Shown here one piece after another: positions 10,846 to 22,058 of a stretch of DNA of 64,000 bases. Under the pieces are notes generated by a model. That model had not been told where the DNA came from. It did no database searches and was given only the letters and a program-made list of their open reading frames with translations. Both the position numbers and the translations under genes were made by a program. This DNA is from Elmis aenea (taxonomy: Eukaryota; Arthropoda; Insecta; Coleoptera; Elmidae). The stretch's first letter is position 1; each line of letters opens with the position of its first letter. The stretch spans positions 41,793,470 to 41,857,469 of the forward strand of contig OX393578.1 of NCBI GenBank assembly GCA_947652605.1, given 5' to 3'.

Positions 10846-11010
10846 TAGGGTGGTTCACGTAAAGAGCCCCACTGTTGGGATCTCATAAACGGTAAGAGCA
10901 CCAAACAAGTATATATTAGAGAAATTTTACTCATTTCTGAGACCTATTCGGTGATGCTTTAATGATTGCACGCTAGATAATAAACAAACATCAAAACGGG
11001 CACTTTTTCC
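10846..11010. repeat. Single-ended foldback-family fragment
   Basis: AGGGTGGTTCACGTAAAGAG followed by GGGATCTCATAAACGGTAAG resembles the left arm of a foldback. A related text sits at 40495-40690 (GGGATCCCGTCAACGGTAAG, then a shared GATGCTTTAAT and CACGCTAAATAATAAA). No mirrored second end is found. Confidence 0.5.
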
Positions 11011-12464
11011 TATCAGTAATAACCCGGTTATACCTAAATCTGTAATTAACACTTAAAGTTATTTAAAATAATCATCTTTTTCAATATTATCCTATTTCCA
11101 AGCTTAGGTAAGGTACCACCCAAAATTTTTAAATAATTTCTTAATTTATTAATGTAAAAGATAAGTTTTTGTTTGTGACTGCTAACATTCAAGTTATACG
11201 TTGACATTCACATTTTTTTACTATGAATAAGTGTATTTAAAAAAATATTTGTTACAATTGTTTTTGTTCATAAATACGAACATATTTACGCATCAGTACG
11301 ACTTCAAGGCAAAAGATTACTACTCCAATACTAACTCTTTGTCTGTTTTTCTAACACTCCTTTATTTAGGAACGCAATTTCTAATCGCCTGTTATCTATT
11401 GCCTTGAATTTTAAAAATCACAACTAAAGGATACATTTTCGTATACATAATTACCATTTTCGTATCTCTAAAAAACACTTAAAAGTTTAGAAGTGTATAA
11501 TAATGAAGCTAAACTAGGATTTTCTAATTTTCTTGATAATAAACACTCTTGATCTTAAAACCCAAGTAAACAACAATTATTTACGTTGGAAAGTTCTTTG
11601 TGGCTCAAAAATGTATGGGTAGTAGATTAAGGCTTACTAAAGAAACTAAGTGCTAGAAAAATGGTTATGTATTTTAAACTTTTGTATTTTGTACAATACA
11701 AAACTAATAAGTAATTAACCAATAAATAATTAGTTATATTGTTAACAATAACCAATAGGTTTCTCACTGTATCTTAGCCTTAGGTATATTTTTTCGTTAA
11801 ACTGCTGTGCTGTGATAAACTTTATCATTAATTACATAAATTTCCATACGCTGATATTCAGTCCAAAAGGTTAACGTTTATTTTTATCTTTGCTAAGAAT
11901 TATTTTCGCAAGTGATCAAATTATGGCAACAATTTCGATAAGATTACGTTAAAGCAGATGTTGATCTTAAAATATTTTTTAATGATCTTTTTATATGAAT
12001 TTGTGAGGGTTTCAAAATATCGTCTTTTGCTGCCGCGCGACTGACCGCGTATGTAAGAAGGAACTAAGGCCGCAACATAGGTCTCAAGAGTTTATTGATT
12101 ATGTTTAGATTAAGTTATTGAAATATTTGCTGAGTATATGGTTTTAAAAAATTCTAGTCGTATTTTTTATTCCAAACTGTGTAGTTTTCTAAATAGGAAA
12201 TAAGTTTGATGTGTAAAAAATAAAAAGCAATTACGTAAGGCAGAACCATTTCATAAAATTTTTATGATTTATTATACAGAATAACGTACACGTGATAATG
12301 AAAATACAGAATTCTGAATTTGAATTCCGATAGTCACAGTTTAAGGTTTCATAATATTTAATTTTTTGCATTTGAATGTATTAAACACAAGTAATAAAGC
12401 TTTTGTCTCCGATTTTAGCGTAGACCACTTTCTTAACCATCTGACAAATAATATGTATGTTATA
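11011..12464. other. Intergenic AT-rich stretch
   Basis: No exon, element terminus or RNA gene recognised; short homopolymer and AT runs only. Confidence 0.5.
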
Positions 12465-12652
12465 TACAGGGTGAGTCGTTAGTGGGGGATTGGTCAATTG
12501 TGGCTAAACGGTTTGAGATAGAAAGTTGATTCAAATGGTATTTCATAGTTCATACAGTTTTTTTTTTCTTCTTCCGAACACGATAATAATATTTTTAAAT
12601 ATAGAGGGTGAGTTACCTCTCTGGAACCAATAGCAACTTTTATATTTCAAAT

Positions 12653-13665
12653 CAGTGATGTGAGTCGTAATTTATGCCGTAAATTACCACATTAATTACC
12701 GTAATTTATCCGTAATTTACCATTTTAAATTACCATATATTACCAAATTGTTATCGCATTTAGATCTAGTGCAAGATATTTTACAAACAATAAAGAAAAT
12801 GGCTCTTAGACCAGTTCATTTTGCTGCAAATTTACTTGGCCCTAAATATATGGGTAAAAACTTAAATAATGATGAATATGTTGATGCACTTACTTATATT
12901 AACAAACTATCGTCACATTTAATTAGGGGAAGTCATATTGGTTAAGTAATGGCCGAGGTGGCTTTGTACAAAGCCAAGGAAGAACTTTTTGCAAAAGATT
13001 TTTTTTTGGGCCGCGTTAAGTTCTGTTTTGTGGTGGAAGTCGCTTTGCTCAACTATAAGTTTAGGCAAAGTAGCTACAGAAATATTGAATTGTCCTTCAA
13101 CAACGTGTGCCACAGAAAGATCTTTTTCCGCTTTTGGCAATATTCATAACAAAAAAAGAAACAAACTAACAAATGAAAGAGCCGCAAAGTTATTATAATT
13201 TGTTAAATATAATTTAAAATTAAGTGAACCCAAAACTTTATTTCAACATGAGGAAGAATCTTGCACTTCTCAGGAATAAAATCCTTTGCCTTAGAAGAGT
13301 TAGTGTCAGTAAGTGAATATGAAACCGATTGTGATTTGAATCCGAATGAAAATTAAACAAAAAAAGATTTTGTGTTGAAATATTAGGTACGTTTTTTTAT
13401 TTTTTACGTTATAATTAGTTTTAACATTTTGTTATTTACAATAAAAGTTTTTGACTTTTTATTAATTATTTCTAGTTTAATTACTTACATATTAAATACA
13501 GAAATCAAAAGTGATAAATTACGATCGTAAATTATCAATCACGACATGTAATACCAGAAAATTAAAAATGGTAAGTAAAAACGGTAATTAAAAATGGTAA
13601 TAAAATATGGTAAATTACCACCGTAATTTACCAAAATTTTAAGTTACGGTAATTTTACATCACTG
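12653..13665 (+). mobile_element. hAT element, 1.0 kb, perfect 8-bp target duplication
   Basis: Termini CAGTGATGTGAGTCG and TTTTACATCACTG. TTTCAAAT flanks both sides (12645-12652 and 13666-13673) and fits the nTnnnnAn hAT preference. Subterminal repeats of GGTAATTT/AAATTACC are dense at both ends. Tandem unit B provides a natural empty site. Internal transposase remains confirm the superfamily. Confidence 0.9.
12748..13215 (+). pseudogene. hAT transposase remnant with dimerisation domain
   Basis: 12748-12945 encodes a segment with RPVHFAANLLGPKYMGKNL, the region before the insertion domain end in hAT transposases. A frame change leads to LGKVATEILNCPSTTCATER, then SFSAFGNIHNKKRNKLTNER and AAKLL by 13197. 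The latter is the hAT C-terminal dimerisation motif (P-x-x-S/T-x-x-x-E-R-x-F). The N-terminal BED finger and first catalytic residues are missing; the element is non-autonomous. Confidence 0.85.
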
Positions 13666-13891
13666 TTTCAAATACAACGCTCCATTTTTTATTTAATATT
13701 CTTGGCCGCCTTCATTTTAGCTTTACATCGATATAAAATACTACAGGTTTTTTTGTGCGGCCTTGTCTTTATTTAAAAAATTCTCCTGAAATCATTTTCG
13801 AAGCACATAGTTGTAATTTGGTAAGGACATGCAGAAAATATTGCTCTATTAGCTTGATACGGAAAAGTTTGAATCACGCATATAGGGTATG

Positions 13892-14303
13892 TACAGGGTA
13901 AGTCATTAGTGCGGGATTGTGGCTAAACGGTTTGAGACAGAAAGTTGATTCAAACGCTATTTCATACAGCTTTTCTTCCGAACACGATAAAAAAATATAT
14001 ATATATACAGAGTGAGTCACCTCTCTGGAACTAATAGCAACTTTTATATCAAATACAGCACCCCATTTTTTATTTAATATTTATGACCGCCTTTATTTAA
14101 GCTTTGCATCAATATAAAATATTATAGGTTTTTATGCGGCCTTATCACTTAAAAAAAAATTATTTTCAAATTTTTTTAAGGTTTTAGTGTTTATTTAAAA
14201 AATTCTCCTGAAGTTATTTTTCGAAGTAAAGCGTTGTAATTTGGTAGGGACATGCAGAAAACATTGCTCAATTCGCTCGATATGAAAAAGTTTGAATCAC
14301 GCG
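13892..14303 (+). repeat. Tandem unit B of a TACAGGGTGAGTC-type repeat
   Basis: Starts TACAGGGTAAGTCATTAGTG. It carries the same landmark order as unit A without the hAT insertion, and ends GTTTGAATCACGCG. Directly downstream is another TACAGGGTG start, so the array is head-to-tail. Confidence 0.75.
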
Positions 14304-14871
14304 TACAGGGTGTTCATAAATAGATGGTTCTTTCATTTTAAGATATGACATTAACTACCCTTTCATTAACTCTGATATTTGAGAGGTTATTTTACAGGGT
14401 AGTCCAAAAGTATGAAAACACTGCTGTAACGGCGTAAATATTAGTTTTATAAAAAAAAAAACACACATAAAAGGTGTATGGCAAATTAAAAGCCAACTTT
14501 TGACGTACTTCAATTGTTTTGTCGGACAACCGTGTGCAACTGACAGGCGATCGTCATATTTTTTTAAAACAACAGATCATCTTTTTACATAAAATTGGGA
14601 TTTTGACATTTGTGTTTGATTGTAAAATATCACTGTCAAAATACCAATTTAGTAATTTTTTATCAATAAAATAGACACGTTCCTATTTACAAATTTTTGA
14701 GCATTAAATGAAAGCAATTTTCTTAAACAAAGAAAATGAGTGAGTCGGTAAAGCATTGCTTATCAAAATTTCGAAACTGCTGAAGGGGCCAATTTGAAAA
14801 AGTATAATTTAAAAATTTGCATTCAGTAAAATATTGACTTTTAAAACTAAGGCTATTCTATAAGAAGTGAG
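14304..14871. repeat. Further TACAGGG-type fragments, then unassigned sequence
   Basis: TACAGGGTGTTCATAAATAG at 14304 and TACAGGGTAGTCCAAAAGTA near 14394 look like left ends of two more foldback-type repeats. No mirrored right ends are seen. The rest, to 14871, shows no gene. Confidence 0.45.
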
Positions 14872-14873
14872 TA

Positions 14874-15761
14874 GGGGAAGGTGGTATATACTGGGACATG
14901 GTATATAGTGGGACAACAGAGATTTTGGCCATCTGTTACCCCGTACTTGAAGTTTGTTTACATCAAAATAGCGGTTAAGCAGTCCCATTATATCCTGTCT
15001 ACAGTATGTGTCGTAAACAATGTCATAGTGACTTGCACATGTGAGACATGTTTGGTAACTGCGCATTGTTTGTTTATGGTTATTCAGTTTATGTGCTAAA
15101 ACTTTTTTATTTATTTAACAACAATTAGAAAATTTGGTGTAGGTGTACCTAACAGTATATTAAATGTATGTACAATGTTAAAACTTAAAATAATCATACA
15201 TGTTTTTCATTAAATCGTTGCTTTTAAAAATTGATCACATGGTGCATTGTGGGACAATGATGATAATCAGGTAAATTTTCTGAAAAAGACTTCCGACTTT
15301 AGATTTTCTTTCTCTAAAAACAGAGATAAAGACTGTGTTGAAAAAAAATATTCTGTGTAGGTTAAGCGCACCGATTACGTTTGGGGGCATTGAAAAAACA
15401 AAAAAACGTTTTCAATTTTAGTTTGATTTTTCAAAGTACAATGTCTAAATGCCCATGAAAAGTGAAAGTTTTTAAAATAAAAAATTAAAATTAAGCCTTT
15501 TTTTAATTACTTATGCTTTATTTCATATATATTTTTTGCTGTCCCACAATGTACCACGGGGTGGTTTATGTGGGGACAAGTGGTGTATAGTGGGACAGTC
15601 CCTCTATTTGTGTACCTTTATTTAAAAAAATATTTTTCTGTATATGCAATGATAAACTAAAGCAATATGAATATCTCATATCAATTTGAGGTATGCAAAT
15701 TAAACCGTTCAAAAGTTACGCAAAATTTAAAAAAAGTGTCCCAGTATATACCACCTTCCCC
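14874..15761. mobile_element. Non-autonomous pogo-like element with subterminal repeats
   Basis: Inverted termini of about 27 bp: GGGGAAGGTGGTATATACTG then GGACA at the left, its complement ending CACCTTCCCC at the right, TA on both sides (14872-14873 and 15762-15763). Short TATAGTGGGAC-like units recur: 14901-14912, 15249-15256 as TTGTGGGACA, 15541-15550 as TGTCCCACAA, 15583-15597. No transposase is recognised in 0.9 kb. The end design matches 1-603 and the pogo-containing element at 27424-30227. Confidence 0.6.
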
Positions 15762-15901
15762 TATATTACAAAAAAATATTTATATCCATAGTATATTCAT
15801 TGTTTTATTTAAAATTAAGACATAGCTATTACTATTTTAATGCAATGTATATTTTGAGTAATATTAATATTGCATTTATCTTTGAAAAATTAAGCTTATA
15901 A

Positions 15902-16481
15902 TTAACAAACTAAAAAGCATGGTCTTTGTTGAGGAATAGGTTGCACAACTGGCTGTACTTGTGGGATCATCATCGGTTGCATTTGTTGTACTATAGGTTG
16001 AATTTGTTGCATTATCGGCTGTATCATTGGTTGTATCATCGGCTGTACCATCGGCTGTACCATCGGCTGTACAATCTGCTCTACCATCGGCTGTACCATC
16101 GGCTGTATCATCGGCTGAACCATCGGTTGTATCATCGGCTGTACCATCGGCTGTACCATTGGTTGTACCATTGGTTGTACCATCGGTTGTACCATCGGTT
16201 GTACCATCGGTTGTGCTTGCACAGGACAGACGCTTCTTTGACATAAAGGTGCTGGTGCTGCATTTCCACAGCAATATCCTCCTAACCCGTAGTTCAGACT
16301 CATTGCTCCGGCCTCATTAACAATGAAAATTTGGAAACATGTCAGGATAATTGCCAATTTAGATATAATGTTCTTTGTCTAATAACAAAAAAATAAAAAT
16401 AAATCCTTTCGATTTTTTAAAGGAATATTTAAAAAAATTTTACTCAGCTAACTAAAGTAATCTACTTACGATGTAAACCAT
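15902..16481 (-). CDS. Secreted protein with (V/I)QPM tetrapeptide repeats, 2 exons
   Basis: Exon 1 is 16481-16470 (MVYI, donor GTAAGT). Exon 2 is 16378-15902 (acceptor TTATTAG, stop TAA). The phase-0 intron is about 90 bp and the product 162 residues. Residues 1-29 give a hydrophobic signal peptide ending near NEAGA. Next come about 25 residues with paired Cys (GYCCGNAAPAPLCQRSVC), then about sixteen VQPM/IQPM units drifting into MQQIQP and QQMQP, and a C-terminal QQRPCFLVC. Cys near both ends could form cross-links around a Met/Gln/Pro-rich rod. I recognise no family; a secreted structural protein (cuticle, eggshell or secretion) is the simplest reading. AATAAA lies about 95 bases after the stop (15807-15802). 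The repeat creates long false frames on the plus strand. Confidence 0.75.
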
Positions 16482-18123
16482 TGTGCAAACTTTTAATAGT
16501 ATAGAGTAACTAACGCAATTTTAAGACATGCAAACATTTATTTGACGATAATTCTGGTATTAGATTTGTCAAATATTATCAACAGGATAACCTTTGATAA
16601 ATTTAATTTAATGTTTAGAAAATTTATGTACAATTTTTACGCATGAAATTAAAAAAATATACAACACTATTTATTAATGATAACATAATTGGCTTACTTT
16701 AAACTTGTGGTACGTATATTAATTCAAATTATAGTCTTGTCAGTCTTTGCGCAGTCGTATTTAGTTGAATAGATTATTTAATAATATGAGCATGCTTAAT
16801 CCACCGATTATTGCTCTAGGGCAGATCTCGGGAAGAAAGAAGTTAAAAAAAATAAATCAATATGAGCTTTAAAAATATGTATACACCCCTTCAAACTGCC
16901 TCGTAAAATAATGCGAGCAGTTTAAAAGAAATGGTAATGTACAACTCCCATAAGGATGCTCAACTGACCTTCACGTAGTCTGCAAAAGGATTTAGGTTGG
17001 CTATTTTCAACTCAAATTGGAAAATTGGACGAGGCAATGAATTTAAAAAACTCTACTGCCAGGATACTCGTAATTTTGAGGTTTTTGGGTGGGATAAGAC
17101 AAACTATAAGTTTGAATATAAAAAATCTCAAAAATAAATATAATAATATACAGCGTAATTCAAAAAGTCTGCAAAAAAATGGAATCGGTTTTTATTATCG
17201 ATTTGTCGCAATATTTTATTCCTGATAAAATCGGTGCATCATCTAAAACTAATTTTAAGTCATTTAAAAGTTCGATAAAAATTCAAACGACACAAGATTT
17301 AAGCTATTTAAAAAATATTCGTTCCAGTAGAGCTTTTATTTTATGAGGTACAAAAAAATGCCATTGACAAATTTTGTTTATAATTCAAACATACCAAATA
17401 TAAAATTTGACGTTGAATTCTAATTTTTATTTTTGACGTAATTTTTATTCAAAAAGTCTGCAACAAACGTAAAAGTTTATTTATCATCGACTACTTAAAT
17501 AATTCATTGTGTACAAAAGTTGGCCTAAAACCAACTTTGAAATATGAAAAGTCCAATAAAAATTCAAAGAGACTACATTTTATCGATTTTAGAAATATTC
17601 GTACTAGTATGAGGTGCCCTTATTTTAAGAGTTACCAACAAAATTATAGGAAATATTCTTTTAAGTCAAAAACAACACTGAAATATAGTTTTTCTTTACA
17701 CTTTTTTTTTGTAATTCGTAAAGAGCACTTTACTGTTGCTAATACTCCTAAAATTGTGAAACCAAGTTACATAAGTTTTCATTGGCGTTTTTTTTATCTT
17801 AAAATAATTAATTTAAGGTCATGCAACAACTTATATCAACAATGCAATTTTATGAAAAACCGAAAACATTTTTTCTTCTTCTATTAATAGCAAACTTTTT
17901 GAATGTTAATAATACATGGGACAAAAGACTGGAAACAGTAATAAAAAATATCACTGTTACGTTTAAAATCAAATAAACGTTCTATTCTTCATTATTAAAG
18001 GCACAATCAAAATTAGGACATCAGTGATTAGTGATGGAAGTAAGGAATAGCAACATCCGATATTATTTTTAGAGTGTAGGAATTTTAAACGAATGGCAAC
18101 GTTCTCTACTACTTTGATCTTTT
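16482..18123. repeat. Intergenic; diverged direct repeats around 17148-17640
   Basis: ATTCAAAAAGTCTGCAA occurs at about 17158 and again at about 17449. Both copies are followed in order by a TTTATTATCGA/TTTATCATCGA block, AGTTCGATAAAAATTCAAA or AGTCCAATAAAAATTCAAA, and ATATTCGTNCNAGTA. The repeat length is about 290 bp. The first copy begins TACAGCGTAATTC, so it may be a foldback relative. The 17507-17887 open frame falls in the second copy and shows no known domain. Confidence 0.5.
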
Positions 18124-18179
18124 TTTATTCCGTTACTTAATTCTCAGGCTGCTATTAGTTATACCTGGGATAACTTTTA

Positions 18180-18726
18180 TTAACAACCAAACAGACAACG
18201 ATCATCGGTAGCTGTTGGTGATACTGGCGGGCACATGTATCCTGGGCAAATTGTTAGCGAGACACCTGGTAAACAGCAAAGACTAGGGTCGTCTACGGAT
18301 ATCCCATGAACACGGTTTCTGCTTAATTGTTCTCTATATTCTCCAGTACTTTCATGAGCTATACTTTTTTTAAGTCTTAATCCATTTATCTCTGTAAATC
18401 TAGGATATCCAAACAAAATCGTAAAAGTAGATAGCCAAAGAAAAATAATCTGGAAACAAAATATAACACTAACTTGTAAGATTACAAAACACCCTTTCAG
18501 TACATTAATATTCACTATATTTTATTAAGTTTCTGATATATCAAGTGCTAAAACTATTAGAAATTAAAAATTAAAAGCAATGTCCCTTTTTAAAAAGCCC
18601 ATTAATAATTAATGCAATTAATTTATTCGATCATTTAAGAGCAATATATTTTTTTTAACATGCTTAATTTTTAGTTGAATTTTTCATGCTATTATAACTA
18701 TATATGCTTACCACTGTAAACTTCAT
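18180..18726 (-). CDS. Small secreted six-cysteine peptide, 2 exons
   Basis: Exon 1 is 18726-18712 (MKFTV, donor GTAAGC). Exon 2 is 18449-18180 (acceptor GTTTCCAG, stop TAA). The intron is phase 0 and the product 94 residues. Residues 1 to about 19 form a signal peptide (IIFLWLSTFTILFG follows MKFTV). A charged spacer (residues 20-60, with LRLKKSIAHE and REQLSRNR) precedes a C-terminal Cys-rich block: adjacent Cys-Cys, then spacings of about 8, 4, 12 and 3 to the remaining four Cys, ending in Cys. Six Cys in 35 residues suggest a disulfide-locked fold. The basic spacer could be a propeptide. No family is recognised; a defence, signalling or venom-like role cannot be told apart. AATAAA is at 18129-18124, about 50 bases after the stop. 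Confidence 0.72.
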
Positions 18727-19061
18727 ATTGAATAATGTTGTCAAACAATTGTGCTTTGTTCAGCCTTACATAACTTTTTAGTATCAATATTGGAACATCC
18801 AATCACTTTGTTTCACGCATATTAATGTTACAAACTTAATTATTTTGCAATGATTGTACAACTGTTTTAAATAAAAATGTACATGAACCGCGAACGATAA
18901 CACAGCAATGTCAGTGTTTATGAATTGATAAGAAAGAAGTTCTTACCAAAATATTTTTGTGTTTTGGTGTACGGACAAACAAATGTGGATAAAATTTAAC
19001 ACCTACCACTATTAATTAATTTTAGGAGTAGCATTTTTATTGTATTGCAATTTAATGGTTA
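18727..19061. other. Upstream region of the six-cysteine peptide gene
   Basis: AT-rich; no clear TATA box or initiator at the expected spacing, and no element termini. Confidence 0.4.
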
Positions 19062-20567
19062 TACAGGGTGTCCCAGATTACATTTCCAGCATGGGGATCT
19101 CGCTTATTATAAGAGATACAGGTTTATTTAAATTAGATGAATTATTCCTTAGTATGAGAGGAGCCAAAAACAATTTTTAAGAGTACAAAATTCGTCGTGC
19201 TTCAGATGTTATAGCAAAAAATATGAAAATGTCGAATTTCTTTTTTCTTTCATAACTTTTTTGTCTTAATCAATAGAATAATTTTATTTGTACTTTCTTA
19301 AGGTACTTTTTCATGGAGAATGTAACTGTCATATTGTTTTTTTTTAACACCTACCATTTTTGAGATATTACCCCTAATTTAATTTTTTCTTATGGGCCGC
19401 AAAGTTGGCTATGGAATATTTAAATGTGCTTTTTTTTCTCTCGTTTAAATAAGATATTACTTGCTGTAGGTACTTATTTTAATAAACAAGTCACAAAATT
19501 AAAAAAAAAACGTATTTTACCCATCATTTGTCAAACTATCTATGAAAATAAAAACAAAAAACAACTAACTAAATGTCAAATGAGAGTTACTGCGGTATCA
19601 TTTATTAGAATTTTATAATATTGTTGTGTAATTCGATAGTCTTTGTAGCAAATTTGTTATCATATAATTATGGGCACTTGTATCTACAACTAATTAAAAA
19701 AATTTAATGTTGAAATGCTATATCCTTTACAATAGAAACTGTGTAAAATAAATAATTCTAATTCTTTATGGATTTGTTTTGGATTTTTGGTTGGTTTCTC
19801 GAAGAAACCATATTTTTTAAATTTATTTCCAAATTTCTGTAATTACACACTCTTGGTTACCTTTTCTCAAGATATAGCTCTAAGTATATTCACACAGTTT
19901 TTATGGTAAAGAATGTAGTATCTCAACATGTCAAATTTTTCGCTATTTTAAAATATAACCATCATTATAACGATTACTACAAAGACTATCGAATTACACA
20001 ACAATAATAACAAATTGTAATAAATGATACCGCAGACAAATAGTAACTGTCATTTGGCATTTAATTAGTTGTTTTTTGTTTTTATTTTCATAGATAGTTT
20101 GATAAGTGATGGGTAAAATACGTTTTTTTTTCATTTTGTGACTTGTTTATAAAAATAGGTATAGCAAGTAATATCTTATTTAAACGAGAAAAAAAAAGAA
20201 CATTTAAATATTCCATAGCCAACTTCGCGGCCCATAAGAAAAAATGAAATTAGGGGTAATATCTCAAAAATGGTAGCTGTTAAAAAAAATCTAAAATGAC
20301 AGTTACATTCTCCATGAAAAAGTACGTACAGAAAGTATAAATAAAATTGTTGTAATGATTAAGACAAAAAAGTTATGAGAGAAAAAAGAAATTGGACATT
20401 TTCATATTTTTTGCTATAACATCTGAAGCACGAGGAATTTTGTACTTTTAAAAATGATTGTGGCTCCTCTCATACTAAGGAATAATTCATCTAATTTAAA
20501 CAAACCTGTATCTATTATAATAAGCGAGATCCCCATGCTAGAATCTAGTAATCTGGGACACCCTGTA
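19062..20567. mobile_element. Long foldback element, TACAGGGTGTCCCAG family
   Basis: Starts TACAGGGTGTCCCAGATTAC and ends with GTAATCTGGGACACCCTGTA with TA tips. Arms of about 590 bp (19062-19655 and 19975-20567) mirror each other, including GGGGATCTCGCTTATTATAA and its complement. The loop of about 320 bp contains a smaller hairpin, GGTTTCTCGAAGAAACC, and no recognisable coding sequence. Open frames inside are arm shadows. Confidence 0.88.
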
Positions 20568-21054
20568 TACGTGACAAGACCGGAAAATGGTACTTTACTG
20601 GAAGAGTATAGTCTATTCGGCAAGTGATGAGGTCTATCGGATTAACTGACTAAAGCATAAATTTAAGTACGTAAGCGGTATGTTTCGTGTTTGTGTGCTT
20701 AGAACTCGATTACACAGAAAAATACAGAATGCATGTATCTATTTAGTTGCCGCCTTACTGACCTCATCACTGGCCGTACAGACTACAAAAGAAAAACAAA
20801 ACTGTGAAAAGAAACTTATAATGTTTCATAGGATAAATAGGGGATATTATTTTGCAAAATAATAATAAATCAGTAAAATTATTTTTTACCTTAACCACTG
20901 TTAAATTAAAATTACAATTTTAATATAATTTTTTTGCACTTAAGTGCATTTTAATTGGGCATCATTAATTTTAAGGCCACATAGTCTAATGCTAAAGAAT
21001 ATACAAATTCATATATGTTTTAAAAGAGGAAATAATTAGTATATTATATACCAA
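20568..21054. other. Intergenic, no supported gene
   Basis: A 60-codon frame at 20680-20862 has no motif or splice context. Nothing else is recognised. Confidence 0.45.
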
Positions 21055-21155
21055 GGTAGAGAAGTCAACTATTATAGCCTGAGGGCTCAGATTAGATCGC
21101 GAGGCGCGAAGCGCCGAGGGATCTAAGGGCCCGAAGGCTATAAGACTTCTCTACC
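21055..21155. repeat. 101-bp GC-rich hairpin with inverted ends
   Basis: Ends GGTAGAGAAGTC and GACTTCTCTACC; next inside are TATAGCC and GGCTATA, then GGGCTCAGATTAGATC against GATCTAAGGGCCC, closing on GCGCGAAGCGCCGAG (21104-21118). Outside the ends, TATATACCAA and GTGGTGTATATA are also partly complementary. The whole can fold into one rod. GC content is far above the flanks. It resembles hairpins at 28507-28584 and 30829-30866. Confidence 0.65.
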
Positions 21156-21723
21156 GTGGTGTATATACTATTTTTTTTACTACTAGTAAGACAAACCCAT
21201 TTATGTTATGCACGCACTTTCTAACCTAAAATATAAAAAGTTAAGTACCTATCTATTTTATAGAAATATTGAATCTGCGTGTTACTCATCTTGCTAAATC
21301 ACTATTGTTATTAAAAAACATTGTTTTTAAGTGATGGTTTCATCTAAAATACTGACATTATTAAAACTTTTCTTTTTTACGTTGTGTCAATCGACCGTGT
21401 GGATATTGACAACCGTCATTTATTTCGGCGCGAAAGTCGTGTTATTTAAATACACCAAAGTTTTTAAAATTAAATTAATTTATTTAAACAACGTTTTAAA
21501 TGCTAAAATACCAATAAAGAGAATTTCTCCATCATACTAAATCGTCCTATAATTTTTTTTTCTTTAAAACTACAACAGCATTATCAAAAAATATAAATTT
21601 GTTCATTATTCACCAGTGGTTAATAATGAAAAATTGTTTACCTGTAACCATGCATAGGTAGAGAAATTGAATTTCACGGCATTCTAATATACGTCATAAT
21701 GCTACGCTATATTACTAGTAGTG
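21156..21723. other. Sequence between hairpin and Crypton
   Basis: TTACTACTAGTAAG near 21178 and TATTACTAGTAGTG near 21709 are inverted relative to each other, and GGTAGAGAAATTG near 21658 echoes the hairpin end. These hint at a larger decayed element. The 21331-21540 frame has no known domain. Confidence 0.35.
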
Positions 21724-22058
21724 AAAAATAGTTATTTATGTACCAAGGCCAAAAAGTGTAACTTTTTCGGCCGCGTCTGGTTTGCTGGCCGAGACGTAGT
21801 CGAGGCCAGCAAAAAGGCAAGGCCGAAAAAGTACGTTTTGGCCGAGGTGCATATTACATTTTTTGTGCGATCGAATCAAAAACAATTTAAATTTTTAGTA
21901 TTTTTAAAAATATAGGTTAGAAACTACGTGACATTCTGCCACTGACAGATGACGGCGTATGCTGTTAAGGGTGGACGTACTTGCATAATTCTGTACATAA
22001 TTAATTTAAAAAACCTTTTTTTGTTGATTAAGTAAATAAAAAGTACATCATAAACAAT

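Larger units (their letters stand above)
12465..13891 (+). repeat. Tandem unit A of a TACAGGGTGAGTC repeat (hAT inside)
   Basis: Begins TACAGGGTGAGTCGTTAGTG and ends GTTTGAATCACGC plus a short tail. A second, uninterrupted copy follows directly at 13892-14303. Shared landmarks in order are GTGGCTAAACGGTTTGAGA, AACTAATAGCAACTTTTATA or AACCAATAGCAACTTTTATA, and ACATGCAGAAAA. Removing the hAT element and one target duplication leaves about 406 bp, against 412 bp in unit B. Confidence 0.75.

Noticed and set aside
15876..16274. Minus-strand Thr/Asp-rich frame of 132 codons overlapping the VQPM gene
   Set aside because: Alternative frame of the same 12-base repeat; it lacks a signal peptide and the splice phase does not fit.
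15926..16320. Long plus-strand frames of 106 and 97 codons
   Set aside because: They are shadows of the VQPM tetrapeptide repeat on the opposite strand; the minus-strand frame has the signal peptide, splice sites and polyA signal.
17507..17887. 126-codon plus-strand frame as a gene
   Set aside because: It falls in the second copy of a diverged direct repeat and has no domain or signal peptide.
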